Assembly (NCBI GenBank): GCA_018056275.1
Contig: JAGPFW010000009.1
Span: forward strand, 1 to 21,806
Source: Patescibacteria group bacterium
Lineage (GTDB): Bacteria > Patescibacteriota > WWE3 > UBA101185 > UBA10185
Direction of reading: 5' to 3'
Length of the DNA stretch: 21,806 nt
The position numbers were made by a program, and so were the translations under genes. Under the pieces are notes generated by a model. It was not told where the DNA came from and ran no database searches. It saw only the letters and a program-made list of their open reading frames with translations. Positions 6,117 to 14,165 of this stretch are shown piece by piece (within the stretch, counting starts at the first letter, position 1; every line of letters starts with the position of its first letter).

Positions 6117-7408
6117 TGAAATATAAACTGCCTACTTTATTGATACTTATTTCTCTTTCTTTTTTATTGACTGCTTGTTCCTTGCAGGATTTGCCTTTAA
6201 TAGGAAAATATCTTCCTGGAGGTGGATCTTCCGTAGTGTCGGGACCTGTTAATTTGACTATGTGGGGGCTTTGGGAAAACCCAGAGGTAATGAATGCATT
6301 AATCTCCCAGTATAATGCCAAAAATTCCCTTGTAACGATAAACTATGAAGATAGATCTGTCTTAAAGCCTTTGGTTTCCTATAAGGAAAGAGTTTTTAAT
6401 AGAATTGTAGAACCCGACTCCCCCGATATAGTGCGCGTCCACATAAGTTGGGTTCCTAGAATGGTTGCCTCCGGAATGCTTGCTCCCATGCCCAAATCGG
6501 TTATGAGTACAGAAGACTTTACAAATACCTTTTATCCGATTGTAGCAGAGCAAGCTGTTATAAATGGAAGTGTTTACGCAATGCCTTTGTATTACGATGG
6601 ATTAGCCTTGGTGTACAATAGAGACCATTTTCAAGAAATAGGTCAGCAGGCGCCCCCCACCGCTTGGGAAGAATTTAGACGCTTGGCTTTGGAGCTTTGT
6701 GTTTACTCTGATAAAGATCTAATTCGGGCGGGGGCTGCTATGGGCTCCGCGAATAATATAGACTTTTATTCCGATATTCTAGGGTTGATGTGGTCTCAGG
6801 CGGGTGTGGATATAAAAAATGGTTTAGACAGTCGCGCTGCACAGGACGCTCTAACCTTTTATGTGAATTTTGCTAAGGAAGACAAGGTTTGGAATGACTA
6901 TTTTCCAGAGGCTACACAAGCCTTTGCAAACGGACAAGTTTCAATGATCTTTGTACCCACTTGGCAGATTTTAGATATTTTGGCAGCTTCGCCAGGGATG
7001 AATATTGGTGTCGCTCCAGTTCCTCAGGTTTCCGCGGAAAATCCTAAGACTTGGGCATCGTTTTGGGTAGAGGCAGTATCTGCAAAAAGTGCCAATTCCG
7101 CTGTTGCTTGGGACTTTCTAAAGTTCTTAACGGAAAAAGAACAACAACTAAGCTTTTTTAATTCCTCCTCAAATTACCGGGGATTTGGTTCTCCCTATTC
7201 TCGTAGGGATCTTTCGGATGAGTTGGCTTTAAATGATTATTTAAGACCCTATGTTTTAGATGCTCCCTATGCTAAAACACAAGAGATTACATCTCGCTCT
7301 GGAAATTCTCGTCAAGAAGATGCAATAAAGACTGCCATAAACGAAGTACTTTCTGGCGTGTCTGCTAGTGAAGCGCTAACAAAAGCTAAGGCGGAAATTT
7401 CTCGCTAA
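6116..7408 (+). CDS. Extracellular solute-binding lipoprotein (ABC sugar-binding type)
   Basis: The product is 430 residues with a lipoprotein signal peptide: MKYK, a hydrophobic core, then lipobox LLTAC with acyl-carrier Cys21. The mature part resembles family 1 sugar-binding proteins, with LTMWGLWENPEVMNALISQY near the N-terminus, YAMPLYYDGLALVYN in the middle and a C-terminal WDFLKFLTEKEQQ. The start at 6116 is chosen because it directly precedes the signal peptide and overlaps the previous stop as TAATG. A longer frame from 6074 lies inside the upstream gene. No ABC permease or ATPase gene is in the window. Position as last gene of a cell-wall operon suggests that it binds a glycan or cell-wall fragment, but this is inference. 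Confidence 0.85.
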   Translation: MKYKLPTLLILISLSFLLTACSLQDLPLIGKYLPGGGSSVVSGPVNLTMWGLWENPEVMNALISQYNAKNSLVTINYEDRSVLKPLVSYKERVFNRIVEPDSPDIVRVHISWVPRMVASGMLAPMPKSVMSTEDFTNTFYPIVAEQAVINGSVYAMPLYYDGLALVYNRDHFQEIGQQAPPTAWEEFRRLALELCVYSDKDLIRAGAAMGSANNIDFYSDILGLMWSQAGVDIKNGLDSRAAQDALTFYVNFAKEDKVWNDYFPEATQAFANGQVSMIFVPTWQILDILAASPGMNIGVAPVPQVSAENPKTWASFWVEAVSAKSANSAVAWDFLKFLTEKEQQLSFFNSSSNYRGFGSPYSRRDLSDELALNDYLRPYVLDAPYAKTQEITSRSGNSRQEDAIKTAINEVLSGVSASEALTKAKAEISR

Positions 7409-7502
7409 CCTTTTACCTAACTTTTTACGCTACTCAAAGCTTTTCTATTCTGAAGTATCTCAAAATCTTTGTTGTTGGGTTCTGGATTTAGGGTTCATCC
7501 CT

Positions 7503-7514
7503 TATAATGGGCTT
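7503..7514 (+). promoter_or_regulatory. -10 element of a leaderless promoter (5'-3' exonuclease)
   Basis: TATAAT at 7503-7508 lies exactly six bases before ATG 7515, so transcription should begin at or next to the start codon. The -35 position has only a weak match. No terminator is evident in the 100-base gap upstream. Confidence 0.6.
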
Positions 7515-8444
7515 ATGCAAAAACTTCTTATTATAGATACTTTCAACTTTTTTTACCGTGCTTATCACGCTCTTCCTGTTTCTCTTACTTCTCCAGAGGG
7601 AACTCCTGTCAATGCTGTTTATGGTGTTTCTTCTATGCTTATAAATATATTTGATTTAATAAAACCCAATTTTGTTGTGGCTGCATTAGAAAGCATTGAG
7701 CCAACAAAGCGAAAGGAACAGTTTGAAGATTATAAGGCTCAAAGAAAACCCATGGATGAGGAATTAAAGGTTCAAATACCCATTTTATTTGAGGTTATAG
7801 AAGCCTTTGGCATTTGCACACTAAATATGCCTGGGTTTGAGGGTGACGATATAATTGGAAGTTTGGTTAAAAAATATTCTAGTGAGATGGAAGTAATTAT
7901 TGCTTCAAACGATAGAGATTTATGGCAGTTGATTAAAAACGGAGTTATGGTTATGTCCCCAAAAAATAATGGGAATTCTGCCGATTGGATAGGCACAAAA
8001 GAGGTTGTTGCACATTTTGGGTTTGAACCAACTGTTATGGTTGATTATAAGGCTTTAACCGGAGATGTCAGTGATAATATACCAGGCGTTTTTGGGATAG
8101 GAAAAGTTATAGCTACAAAGCTTTTGTTAAAATACCGCTCTTTGGATGGGATTTACGCCCATCTAGATGAGATTGGATCTACATTTGGTGTTGGTGTTGC
8201 AAAAAAGTTGGCGGAAGGTAGGGAAAATGCATATTTGAGTTATGATTTGGCCAAAATTAACACAGATTTAGATTTAGATTACTCTTCTGTGGTTTGCGCT
8301 TTTGATGGGTTAAACAAGCAGGCGGTGAAGGATGTTTTTGAAAAGTATGCTTTTTATTCTTTGGTAAGGAGGTTGAGTAATGGCACTCCAAATTCTTTGG
8401 ATGGGTTGCCAAAAAGTGATGTAGCGCAGCTTGGGCTTTTCTAG
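7515..8444 (+). CDS. Stand-alone 5'-3' exonuclease / flap endonuclease (PolA N-terminal domain)
   Basis: This protein should remove RNA primers and 5' flaps during lagging-strand synthesis and repair. It has 309 residues and consists only of the nuclease domain that forms the N-terminus of bacterial DNA polymerase I. Metal-ligand regions are visible: D8 in IIDTFNFFYRA, GFEGDDIIG (107-115, E109/D111/D112), SNDRDLWQL (131-139, D133/D135) and LTGDVSDNIPGVFGIGK (181-197, D184/D187), the last leading into a helix-hairpin-helix. In the segment before TKR (58-66) the usual Asp of the FD motif appears as Glu (ALES). No polymerase domain follows; the gene ends before tsaD. The start follows a -10 element by six bases. 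Confidence 0.92.
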   Translation: MQKLLIIDTFNFFYRAYHALPVSLTSPEGTPVNAVYGVSSMLINIFDLIKPNFVVAALESIEPTKRKEQFEDYKAQRKPMDEELKVQIPILFEVIEAFGICTLNMPGFEGDDIIGSLVKKYSSEMEVIIASNDRDLWQLIKNGVMVMSPKNNGNSADWIGTKEVVAHFGFEPTVMVDYKALTGDVSDNIPGVFGIGKVIATKLLLKYRSLDGIYAHLDEIGSTFGVGVAKKLAEGRENAYLSYDLAKINTDLDLDYSSVVCAFDGLNKQAVKDVFEKYAFYSLVRRLSNGTPNSLDGLPKSDVAQLGLF

Positions 8445-8464
8445 CTTATTGTTATAATACCCCT
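8431..8464 (+). promoter_or_regulatory. tsaD promoter, leaderless
   Basis: TTGGGC (8431-8436), a 16-base spacer and TATAAT (8453-8458) precede ATG 8465 by exactly six bases. The -35 overlaps the end of the exonuclease gene. A leaderless mRNA is expected. Confidence 0.6.
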
Positions 8465-9496
8465 ATGAAAATACTTGGTATAGAAACTTCCTGTGATGAA
8501 ACAGCCGCTTCTGTTGTGGAAGATGGTACTAAGGAACTTGCTTTTGTTGTTGCTTCATCCAAGGATTTTCATGAAAAAACCGGCGGAGTTGTTCCCGAGG
8601 TTGCAGCTAGAAAACAAGTAGAATACATAGTTCCCGTTTTAGATCAGGTTTTTTCACAGGTTCCAAAAGAGCAAATAGACGCAATTGCAGTTACACAAGG
8701 TCCTGGTTTGATTGGTTCTTTAATTGTGGGAATTGAAGCCGCAAAGGCGTTGTCTTTGGCCTTAAACAAGCCTTTAATTGCTGTTAATCATTTGGTAGCT
8801 CATTTTTACGCTAATTTTTTAACTTATTCTCCTAAAGAGATTAAGTTTCCCGCTCTTGTTTTGGTAGTTAGCGGTGGTCATACAGATTTAGTTTTAATGT
8901 TGGGGCATGGGAATTTGCAACATTTAGGTAGTACAATTGACGATGCTGCTGGAGAAGCTTTTGACAAAACCGCTAGGATTTTGGGGATTGGTGATTATTT
9001 GGGTGGGGTTAAGCTTTCTAATAAAGCAGCGGAATGTAAGGAAAATACTTTGGCTGGGTTGCTCCCTCGCCCGATGCTAGACAAAGATACTTATGACTTT
9101 TCATTTTCGGGTTTAAAAACAGCCGCAAAAAGAATTGTTGAAGAGGCTGAGATTGGTGACTCTGCAGATTTGAGAAAAAATTATTCTGTGGAAGCTCTGG
9201 CTTGTGAATTTGAAACAGCAGTAGTTGATGTTTTAGTTGGCAAGACTGTTAGGGCTGCGTGTGCCTTTAATGTAAAATCTCTTCTTATTGGAGGTGGTGT
9301 TGCAGCAAATACTTTGTTGAGAACAAGGCTCCAAAACGATGTTGCAAATTTGGGAATTCAACTTTTTTTGCCTGAACTACGTTTGTGTGGGGATAATGCC
9401 TCTACAGTGGCCTCCGCAGGATATTTTAACCAGCGGTTTGTGAGTTTCTCGGAATTAACTCCTAAACCTTCTCTTACCATTATAGATACATGCTAA
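8465..9496 (+). CDS. tsaD: tRNA N6-adenosine threonylcarbamoyltransferase TsaD
   Basis: TsaD transfers the threonylcarbamoyl group to A37 of tRNAs reading ANN codons, working with TsaB, TsaC and TsaE, none of which is in the window. The 343-residue length is typical. Landmarks are MKILGIETSCDETAASVV at the N-terminus, the metal-binding His pair H109 and H113 (NHLVAHF), the ASKHA nucleotide-binding segment VVSGGHTDL (134-142), DDAAGEAFDKTARILG (159-174), the SFSGLKTA segment, and a late GGGVAAN motif with Asp in CGDNAS. The frame is intact. It stands alone behind its own promoter, about 20 bases after the exonuclease gene. Confidence 0.96.
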   Translation: MKILGIETSCDETAASVVEDGTKELAFVVASSKDFHEKTGGVVPEVAARKQVEYIVPVLDQVFSQVPKEQIDAIAVTQGPGLIGSLIVGIEAAKALSLALNKPLIAVNHLVAHFYANFLTYSPKEIKFPALVLVVSGGHTDLVLMLGHGNLQHLGSTIDDAAGEAFDKTARILGIGDYLGGVKLSNKAAECKENTLAGLLPRPMLDKDTYDFSFSGLKTAAKRIVEEAEIGDSADLRKNYSVEALACEFETAVVDVLVGKTVRAACAFNVKSLLIGGGVAANTLLRTRLQNDVANLGIQLFLPELRLCGDNASTVASAGYFNQRFVSFSELTPKPSLTIIDTC

Positions 9497-9543
9497 CCTT
9501 TTAATTTTCAAAAGCTGAATTATTTACCCACTTGCAAGGCTAG

Positions 9544-9604
9544 CATAAGTCTTTTTAGTTTTTCTTCAGACGCCTTATGTGTTATTCGTTGTTGTCCCTT
9601 TTTT
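9544..9604 (+). terminator. Possible terminator after tsaD
   Basis: CATAAG-TCT (9544-9552) can pair with AGA and CTTATG (9568-9570, 9574-9579), leaving a small internal bulge. A T-rich tract (about 9597-9604) follows after a gap of some 18 bases. The helix is imperfect and the gap long, so this is tentative. Confidence 0.3.
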
Positions 9605-9634
9605 ATAAATCTATTTTAACTAGATAAAACTCCC

Positions 9635-9745
9635 TTGAAAAATAAGGAGGGCTTAGTATAAATACTATGGGGAGGTTTCTGCATAAACTATAAGATAGGC
9701 AATAAATGATTGCTGTTGTAGCGGTATTTACTCCCCTGTGGATAA
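9635..9745 (+). promoter_or_regulatory. Putative comF promoter and DnaA box
   Basis: TTGAAA (9635-9640) and TATAAA (9657-9662) with a 16-base spacer form a plausible promoter, giving a leader of about 90 bases. A perfect DnaA box on the minus strand (TGTGGATAA, 9737-9745) lies in that leader, close to the start codon. An AAGGA (9749-9753) nine bases before ATG 9763 may be a Shine-Dalgarno site. Confidence 0.45.
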
Positions 9746-9762
9746 CCTAAGGATAACTGAAA

Positions 9763-10464
9763 ATGCCAAATATTTTAGATCTAATATTTCCTCCAAAATG
9801 CATATTTTGTGAAAATTTTGGGAGCCTTATATGCGATACATGTTTTAAGTCTTTTAGGTATGTGGGGGAGTTTTTTTCTATATCAGGGGTTGCTCTTAAT
9901 GCCCCTAATGATTGTTCCCCAGTTTTTTCTTATGGAGAAGCTTTGTCAGTTAACCCAAATGCATTTGTATTAAAGGTTTACTCCCACTTTGTTTATGAAA
10001 ACAAAATTCGTGAGTGTATAAAGTTTTCAAAATACTCAAAAAGACAATTTGCCGTTCTTAGAGAAATCACAAAATACGCTGTACAGGAAATGCTCTCAAG
10101 GAAGGTGGTATTCCCTAGCGCTTATGTAATCCCCATTCCATTAAGTGAAGAAAAACAAAAAAGCAGAGGCTTTAATCAGGCGGAGATAATAGCCTCTGTT
10201 TTTGCAAAGGGATACGGCTTGGAAGTGCAAAATTCTATTTTGACTAGAAAAAAGGATACAACTGCTCAACACAGGCTAAATAGGGAAATGCGTTTAAAAA
10301 ATATGGAAGGGGCATTTTCTGTTTTGGACTGTGTTAGAGGGCATAATTTTATATTGGTTGATGATATATGCACCACAGGGGCTACTTTGATTGAGTCTGC
10401 TAGGTCTTTTTATGCTAAGGGTGCAAGGGAAGTAGTGGCGTTTACTTTGAGCAGGAGGCTTTAA
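9763..10464 (+). CDS. comF: ComF family phosphoribosyltransferase-like protein
   Basis: The 233-residue product has the ComF layout. An N-terminal zinc ribbon carries C13-x2-C16 and C24-x2-C27. The core includes VIPIPLSEEKQKSRGFNQAE (122-141), and the PRPP-binding loop VDDICTTGATL lies at 199-209. ComF is needed for uptake of transforming DNA in naturally competent bacteria, probably acting on single-stranded DNA at the inner membrane face. In this lineage natural competence and type IV pili are thought to be widespread, so a DNA-uptake role is plausible. A related salvage role cannot be excluded. The gene is single and converges on the minus-strand operon to its right. Confidence 0.9.
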   Translation: MPNILDLIFPPKCIFCENFGSLICDTCFKSFRYVGEFFSISGVALNAPNDCSPVFSYGEALSVNPNAFVLKVYSHFVYENKIRECIKFSKYSKRQFAVLREITKYAVQEMLSRKVVFPSAYVIPIPLSEEKQKSRGFNQAEIIASVFAKGYGLEVQNSILTRKKDTTAQHRLNREMRLKNMEGAFSVLDCVRGHNFILVDDICTTGATLIESARSFYAKGAREVVAFTLSRRL

Positions 10465-10508
10465 AAGTGGTTTCTTTCTTATATATAAGGAAGACTCTGT
10501 TAGGTACC

Positions 10509-10540
10509 ATATACAAGTCATTGACTTGTATATTCTTTCT
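10509..10540. terminator. Bidirectional terminator hairpin between convergent genes
   Basis: Bases 10509-10520 pair perfectly with 10522-10533 around a single central T (12-bp arms, TACAAGTCA core), though the innermost pairs cannot all form. TTCTTTCT follows on the plus strand. It lies between comF and the minus-strand gene ending at 10661, so it could stop transcription from either side. Confidence 0.6.
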
Positions 10541-10660
10541 ATCAATCCTTGATAAAACAAACTCTTTTTCATCATTTTGAGTAGTTTTTATAGGGTTTAG
10601 AGAATTTATTTCCTGACACTTTTTTGAGTTTTTTAGGACCTAACAGCCCAATAAAGCCCT

Positions 10661-12418
10661 TTACAAAGATACCTCAAAAACCCTCGTTCCATCCAAAACA
10701 AAAAGCTTTCTTTCATCCTCTGAGATCGCAATGGACCTTATGTTTTCCCATTCCCCTGTCTCGTTTTTTATCTCCTTTACAAAGTTTCCCTCCTTAGTTA
10801 GTACCACTATCCTATTATTCCCCGCATCTGCTACATACATGTTTTTCCAATCCCAATTTGTATCCAATTTAACGGCATTTTTAAATTCAGTTTCCATTCC
10901 TCTTATATTAAAAATATCTTTTACTCCGCTTGTATATCTAACAATTCCATCGCTTTTGGTAAGGACATAAATACTTACAGATATTGCCATATCCTTAGCT
11001 CCTACAAAATCCTCGCTTTCTGCCCAAACAGCTCCCTCTCCAGTATCATCACCGATTGTATATTTTTTAACAGCGTCTCCTTCAATTTGGTACAAAGCGT
11101 TTAAATAAGGAAAGAACACGCCTGTTTCTTTTACAATAGTTTCCCCAGTTTTTGCTTCTTGTGGATTGTAATCTTTAATAGAGGTTTCCCCATTTATAAA
11201 AAGTTCCTTCCCTTTATTTTTTACCAAAACTGCTTTTTCAAATTTCGTATTTGGTATTTTTGCAAATTTAGGGGTTTTTATGTCGGATACAAGTAAGTCT
11301 CCATTTTTATCTAGTGAATAGATTTTATCTTCTATTATATTTAAGGAAATAGGATCTGCTTGAGGATTTACTATTCTTAAATCATAAAACACTTCAGTTG
11401 GAAGGGATTCCTCTGTAACAACTTCTTTACTCTCCTCATTTTCACTAGAAACTTCAGTTTTTGATGTGCCTTCTGGTGATATTACTTTTACAGTATCATT
11501 TTTTCTAAAATTAAGGCTTGGCAAGTTTTGTGTATAGACAATTGTTACTAACAAAGCAATTCCTAGCATAATGGTGATTCCTTTGGAAAATGCTTTTTTG
11601 TTTATTTTTCTTGGTTTTTTTATTCCAATGGCAGTAATCCCCTCCTTTATGGTTAGTGCTCCTCTTTTTTTTAGCATTTTCTTGAATGTAGCTCTTCCTT
11701 TTTGCATCAGGCTTGGGTTTTTTACCCCTTTTCCAAAATGCGCTTCTACTTGGGCTTCATTGTTAGTGTTTTCCAGAGGTTCAAACTTTATCATTATGCA
11801 ACTTTCTGTTGGGCTTAAATTCTTGGTTTCTTCTCCAGTCAGTCTCAACAATTTTTTAGGGGGGAATTTTTCTGCAAACTTTTGTGTAGAAAGTACAACT
11901 ACATCTTCTTTCTTTATCATTCCTGTAGCAACTGAGTAATTTCCTTCCTTAATCATTTCTATACTTTTAAAGTCTCCTCCTCTTATGACAGAAACTTCTC
12001 CGCTTCCATGCTTTACTGTATACAGAACTCCTGCCCAAAGTACGGAAGCAATAATGTTTAACTCTACTTTCTCATTTTGTGCTAAAGTTTCTTCGTTTGG
12101 ATCTTTTTCCCCTTCGGCTTCTTGTAAGTGCAAAATATCCTCCCTAACATCCGAAATAGCTTTTTCTAATGCTTGAATGGGAGAGGCATTTTCGGAATGA
12201 TAATAGGATCTACCCAAAATGTCTTTTAAAAGCTTTATGGTAAGTTCCGTTTCGTATTTTGTTGTGTCAATTAGTTCAAAAACAGCATACAAATGGCCCC
12301 TTTTATTAATGGAGTCTTCTTCATCCGGTGAAATGTTTATTGCATAAGAAAAGGCACTTTCCGTTGGATTTAACTTTGGCGTAATCTTTTGAATTTTTCC
12401 TGCTAAAGATTTGGGCAT
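10661..12418 (-). CDS. Membrane protein: degenerate PP2C-like domain, one TM helix, C-terminal propeller
   Basis: The 585-residue product has three parts. Residues about 20-215 resemble a PPM/PP2C phosphatase fold: GHLYAVFELID (41-51), VLWAGVLYTVKHGSGEVSVI (126-145), ATGMIKKEDVVVLSTQKF (164-181). The acidic metal ligands expected in DGMGG, GDSR and SDG are absent at these places, so catalysis is unlikely. A Lys-rich stretch precedes a single membrane helix at about 279-297. The extracytoplasmic part (about 340-585) contains NHL-like propeller blades, such as MYVADAGNNRIVVLTKEG and LFVLDGTRVFEV. It may relay an outside signal to a cytoplasmic partner. It is the last gene of a three-gene operon, eight bases after its neighbour, with no Shine-Dalgarno site. 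Confidence 0.7.
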   Translation of the reverse strand: MPKSLAGKIQKITPKLNPTESAFSYAINISPDEEDSINKRGHLYAVFELIDTTKYETELTIKLLKDILGRSYYHSENASPIQALEKAISDVREDILHLQEAEGEKDPNEETLAQNEKVELNIIASVLWAGVLYTVKHGSGEVSVIRGGDFKSIEMIKEGNYSVATGMIKKEDVVVLSTQKFAEKFPPKKLLRLTGEETKNLSPTESCIMIKFEPLENTNNEAQVEAHFGKGVKNPSLMQKGRATFKKMLKKRGALTIKEGITAIGIKKPRKINKKAFSKGITIMLGIALLVTIVYTQNLPSLNFRKNDTVKVISPEGTSKTEVSSENEESKEVVTEESLPTEVFYDLRIVNPQADPISLNIIEDKIYSLDKNGDLLVSDIKTPKFAKIPNTKFEKAVLVKNKGKELFINGETSIKDYNPQEAKTGETIVKETGVFFPYLNALYQIEGDAVKKYTIGDDTGEGAVWAESEDFVGAKDMAISVSIYVLTKSDGIVRYTSGVKDIFNIRGMETEFKNAVKLDTNWDWKNMYVADAGNNRIVVLTKEGNFVKEIKNETGEWENIRSIAISEDERKLFVLDGTRVFEVSL

Positions 12419-12425
12419 TTTTTGT

Positions 12426-12641
12426 TTACAAAAGTAGCACTAAAGAAATTATAAAGATTCCTATTGATACAAACAGATGTATTTGCGACAACAGTTTAAA
12501 GAATCCCGCTTGCGGTGTCTTGAAGCTAGCATTCATAAGCTTTACTTGTCTTGTTTGCATGAAGGCAAACATAACATATACCGCTTGAACAAAGAGTACT
12601 GCATAATGTAAAAATACCTCAAATCCTTGAAATAAAGTCAT
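12426..12641 (-). CDS. Small two-helix membrane protein
   Basis: The protein has 71 residues with two hydrophobic segments, about 10-28 and 50-71, joined by a short basic loop (TRQVKLMNASFKTP). The ATG overlaps the stop of the upstream PH-domain gene as ATGA, and the propeller protein follows after seven bases. The conserved-looking operon position argues that it is a real gene. I do not recognise a function; it may be a subunit of the membrane assembly formed by its neighbours. Confidence 0.75.
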   Translation of the reverse strand: MTLFQGFEVFLHYAVLFVQAVYVMFAFMQTRQVKLMNASFKTPQAGFFKLLSQIHLFVSIGIFIISLVLLL

Positions 12642-13234
12642 TTTATATGCCCATTTCTTTTTTTATAAACAAAATCCGCAATTAAATCTCTAACTCTGGC
12701 CGGATTACTTACATTTTCAAATTCAAATTCCCGTTGGTTTGCCGCAGTTTGAATATTGACATATCCGTAGTTGAAAATAGTTCCCAAGACGCCACTTACA
12801 TTAGAAGTGACATCTTCAACATTTTTAATGGGAGCCTCCGAGATGTTTTTATAAGTAAGACCTTTAAAGTCTATATCTATAATTTTCTTGCTGCTTACTA
12901 TATAAACATTAAAAAACCAGAGTAAAAAGCTATGCATTACAAATCCGAAGGTGGCTAGGTACCAGAATAATAAGAGGGCAAGAATAAATCTTGGGCTAAA
13001 AGTGTAAGAGGCAGTCATGCCTCCAATTCCGTTTTCAGAAATGAATGTGGATGTGTTTGAAGGGATTAGGCTGAGTGCAAAAGGTAGTAAAAGCATGACT
13101 ATAGCGATAAATATCCACCCAAGGTTTGTGATAAAGCTTCCTCTGAAGAGATAGACAATATGTTCATCTTTGTCTTCGCCGTCGTAGCGGGTTCCTTCTG
13201 GGTGTTTAATAAATGAGCTGAGAGGGGTTATCAT
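12638..13234 (-). CDS. Bacterial PH-domain membrane protein
   Basis: The 198-residue product has a short cytoplasmic N-terminus, membrane segments at about 36-56 and 86-112, and then a bacterial PH-like domain. That domain begins at YIVSSKKIIDIDFKGLTYKNISEAPI (about 111-136) and continues through VEDVTSNVSGVLGTIFNYGYVNIQT, the usual pattern of the bPH_2/YdbS-type family. Such proteins are membrane-anchored and of largely unknown function. It is the first gene of the minus-strand operon with the small membrane protein and the PP2C-like/propeller protein. Its ATG follows a TATAAT by eight bases. Confidence 0.85.
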   Translation of the reverse strand: MITPLSSFIKHPEGTRYDGEDKDEHIVYLFRGSFITNLGWIFIAIVMLLLPFALSLIPSNTSTFISENGIGGMTASYTFSPRFILALLLFWYLATFGFVMHSFLLWFFNVYIVSSKKIIDIDFKGLTYKNISEAPIKNVEDVTSNVSGVLGTIFNYGYVNIQTAANQREFEFENVSNPARVRDLIADFVYKKRNGHIK

Positions 13235-13248
13235 TATGTGGTATTATA
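13235..13248 (-). promoter_or_regulatory. -10 element of the PH-domain operon
   Basis: On the minus strand TATAAT (13248 down to 13243) is followed by eight bases and then ATG 13234. The mRNA should be leaderless or nearly so. No good -35 match is seen. Confidence 0.55.
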
Positions 13249-13305
13249 GCACTTTATATGCTTATTTGGGTTATGTTATTTTATCCTCTTTTTGCGCGAT
13301 GTGTT

Positions 13306-13325
13306 CTCACAATTATAGTTGTGAG
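13306..13325 (-). terminator. Hairpin at the end of the GT2 gene
   Basis: CTCACAA (13306-13312) pairs with TTGTGAG (13319-13325); the loop contains the stop codon of the GT2 gene. No T-tract follows directly on the minus strand, so its role in termination is doubtful. Confidence 0.3.
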
Positions 13326-14143
13326 TACTTAAACAAAAGGTTGAAGACAAACTTTTTGTACAGAAAATATCTGACGCTTTGAGGCAGCATGTAATGGCTT
13401 GCAATGTGCATTGAATTATATGCTATGTCTGACAATGAGGGTTTGATTAACCCTTCTTTTATAGCTTTTTTTCGTACATCAAATGTTACTTTTTCGCATT
13501 CTCTATTGTTTTTATTGATTAGGCTGTTAGATCTGACACAATATTTCCCCAGGATTTGGTTACAGTTGCCAAATTTGAAATAAGGTTTGGCCCGAAGCCA
13601 GAGATCCAAGTCTTCCGCAAAATGTAGTGTCTCATCGTAGATTCCTATTTTATTAAATACTTCCCTTTTTATAAAGGCAGTGCTATGGCACATTGGAGAA
13701 TATTTAAGAAGCATTTTAGTAAATTGTTCATTAGTGATAGGGTATCTTTTTATTTTTGGCGATTCTTTGTCCCCATATGTTATTACATTTCCATAGCAAA
13801 TGCTTATGTCTGGATTATTCTTTAAGAAATTGTATTGTGCCTCTAATCTTGTGGGGAAAGCAATATCGTCGCTATCCAAGATGGCAATAAAGTCCCCTTT
13901 CGATATTCTGATTCCTGCATTTCTCGCTGCAGAAGGTCCTCCATTTTTTTCTAGGTAAATGGCCTTAAGTCTTGTGTCTATAGAAAAAGGCTTTAGAGTT
14001 TCCTTTGTGTTTTCTGTTGAAGCATCATCTACAATGATCAATTCTAGCTCTTTAAGTGATTGCTCTAGTATACTTTTTACAGCATTAGCTAGATATGTTG
14101 TGCTGTTATAGGTTGCCATTATCACTGAAACAATAGGGCTCAT
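13313..14143 (-). CDS. GT2 family glycosyltransferase
   Basis: This is a 276-residue cytoplasmic or membrane-associated inverting glycosyltransferase of the GT-A fold. Visible features are VSVIMATYNS at the N-terminus, nucleotide-sugar binding IIVDDAST (36-43), GGPSAARNAGI (68-78) and the metal-binding ILDSDD (88-93). A later HFAEDLDLWLR matches the usual ED motif carrying the likely catalytic base. No transmembrane segment is obvious. The sugar and acceptor cannot be read from the sequence. It is transcribed divergently from the GT2/GT-C fusion gene and shares an intergenic promoter region with it, which suggests a joint role in surface glycan synthesis. Confidence 0.9.
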   Translation of the reverse strand: MSPIVSVIMATYNSTTYLANAVKSILEQSLKELELIIVDDASTENTKETLKPFSIDTRLKAIYLEKNGGPSAARNAGIRISKGDFIAILDSDDIAFPTRLEAQYNFLKNNPDISICYGNVITYGDKESPKIKRYPITNEQFTKMLLKYSPMCHSTAFIKREVFNKIGIYDETLHFAEDLDLWLRAKPYFKFGNCNQILGKYCVRSNSLINKNNRECEKVTFDVRKKAIKEGLIKPSLSDIAYNSMHIASHYMLPQSVRYFLYKKFVFNLLFKYSQL

Positions 14144-14165
14144 ATAAATGTATTATACTGCCTAT
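14144..14165. promoter_or_regulatory. Overlapping divergent -10 elements
   Basis: TATACT on the plus strand (14154-14159) lies six bases before ATG 14166. TATAAT on the minus strand (14157 down to 14152) lies eight bases before the GT2 ATG at 14143. The two -10 boxes share four base pairs, so only one polymerase could occupy the site at a time. Confidence 0.6.

Noticed and set aside
9667..9693. Eight-codon ORF in the comF leader
   Set aside because: It is very short and the AAGGAGG upstream is too far from the ATG to act as its ribosome-binding site.
11571..11939. 122-codon plus-strand open frame
   Set aside because: It lies opposite the Lys-rich and membrane segments of the PP2C-like/propeller gene; the hydrophobic composition is a reverse-strand shadow.
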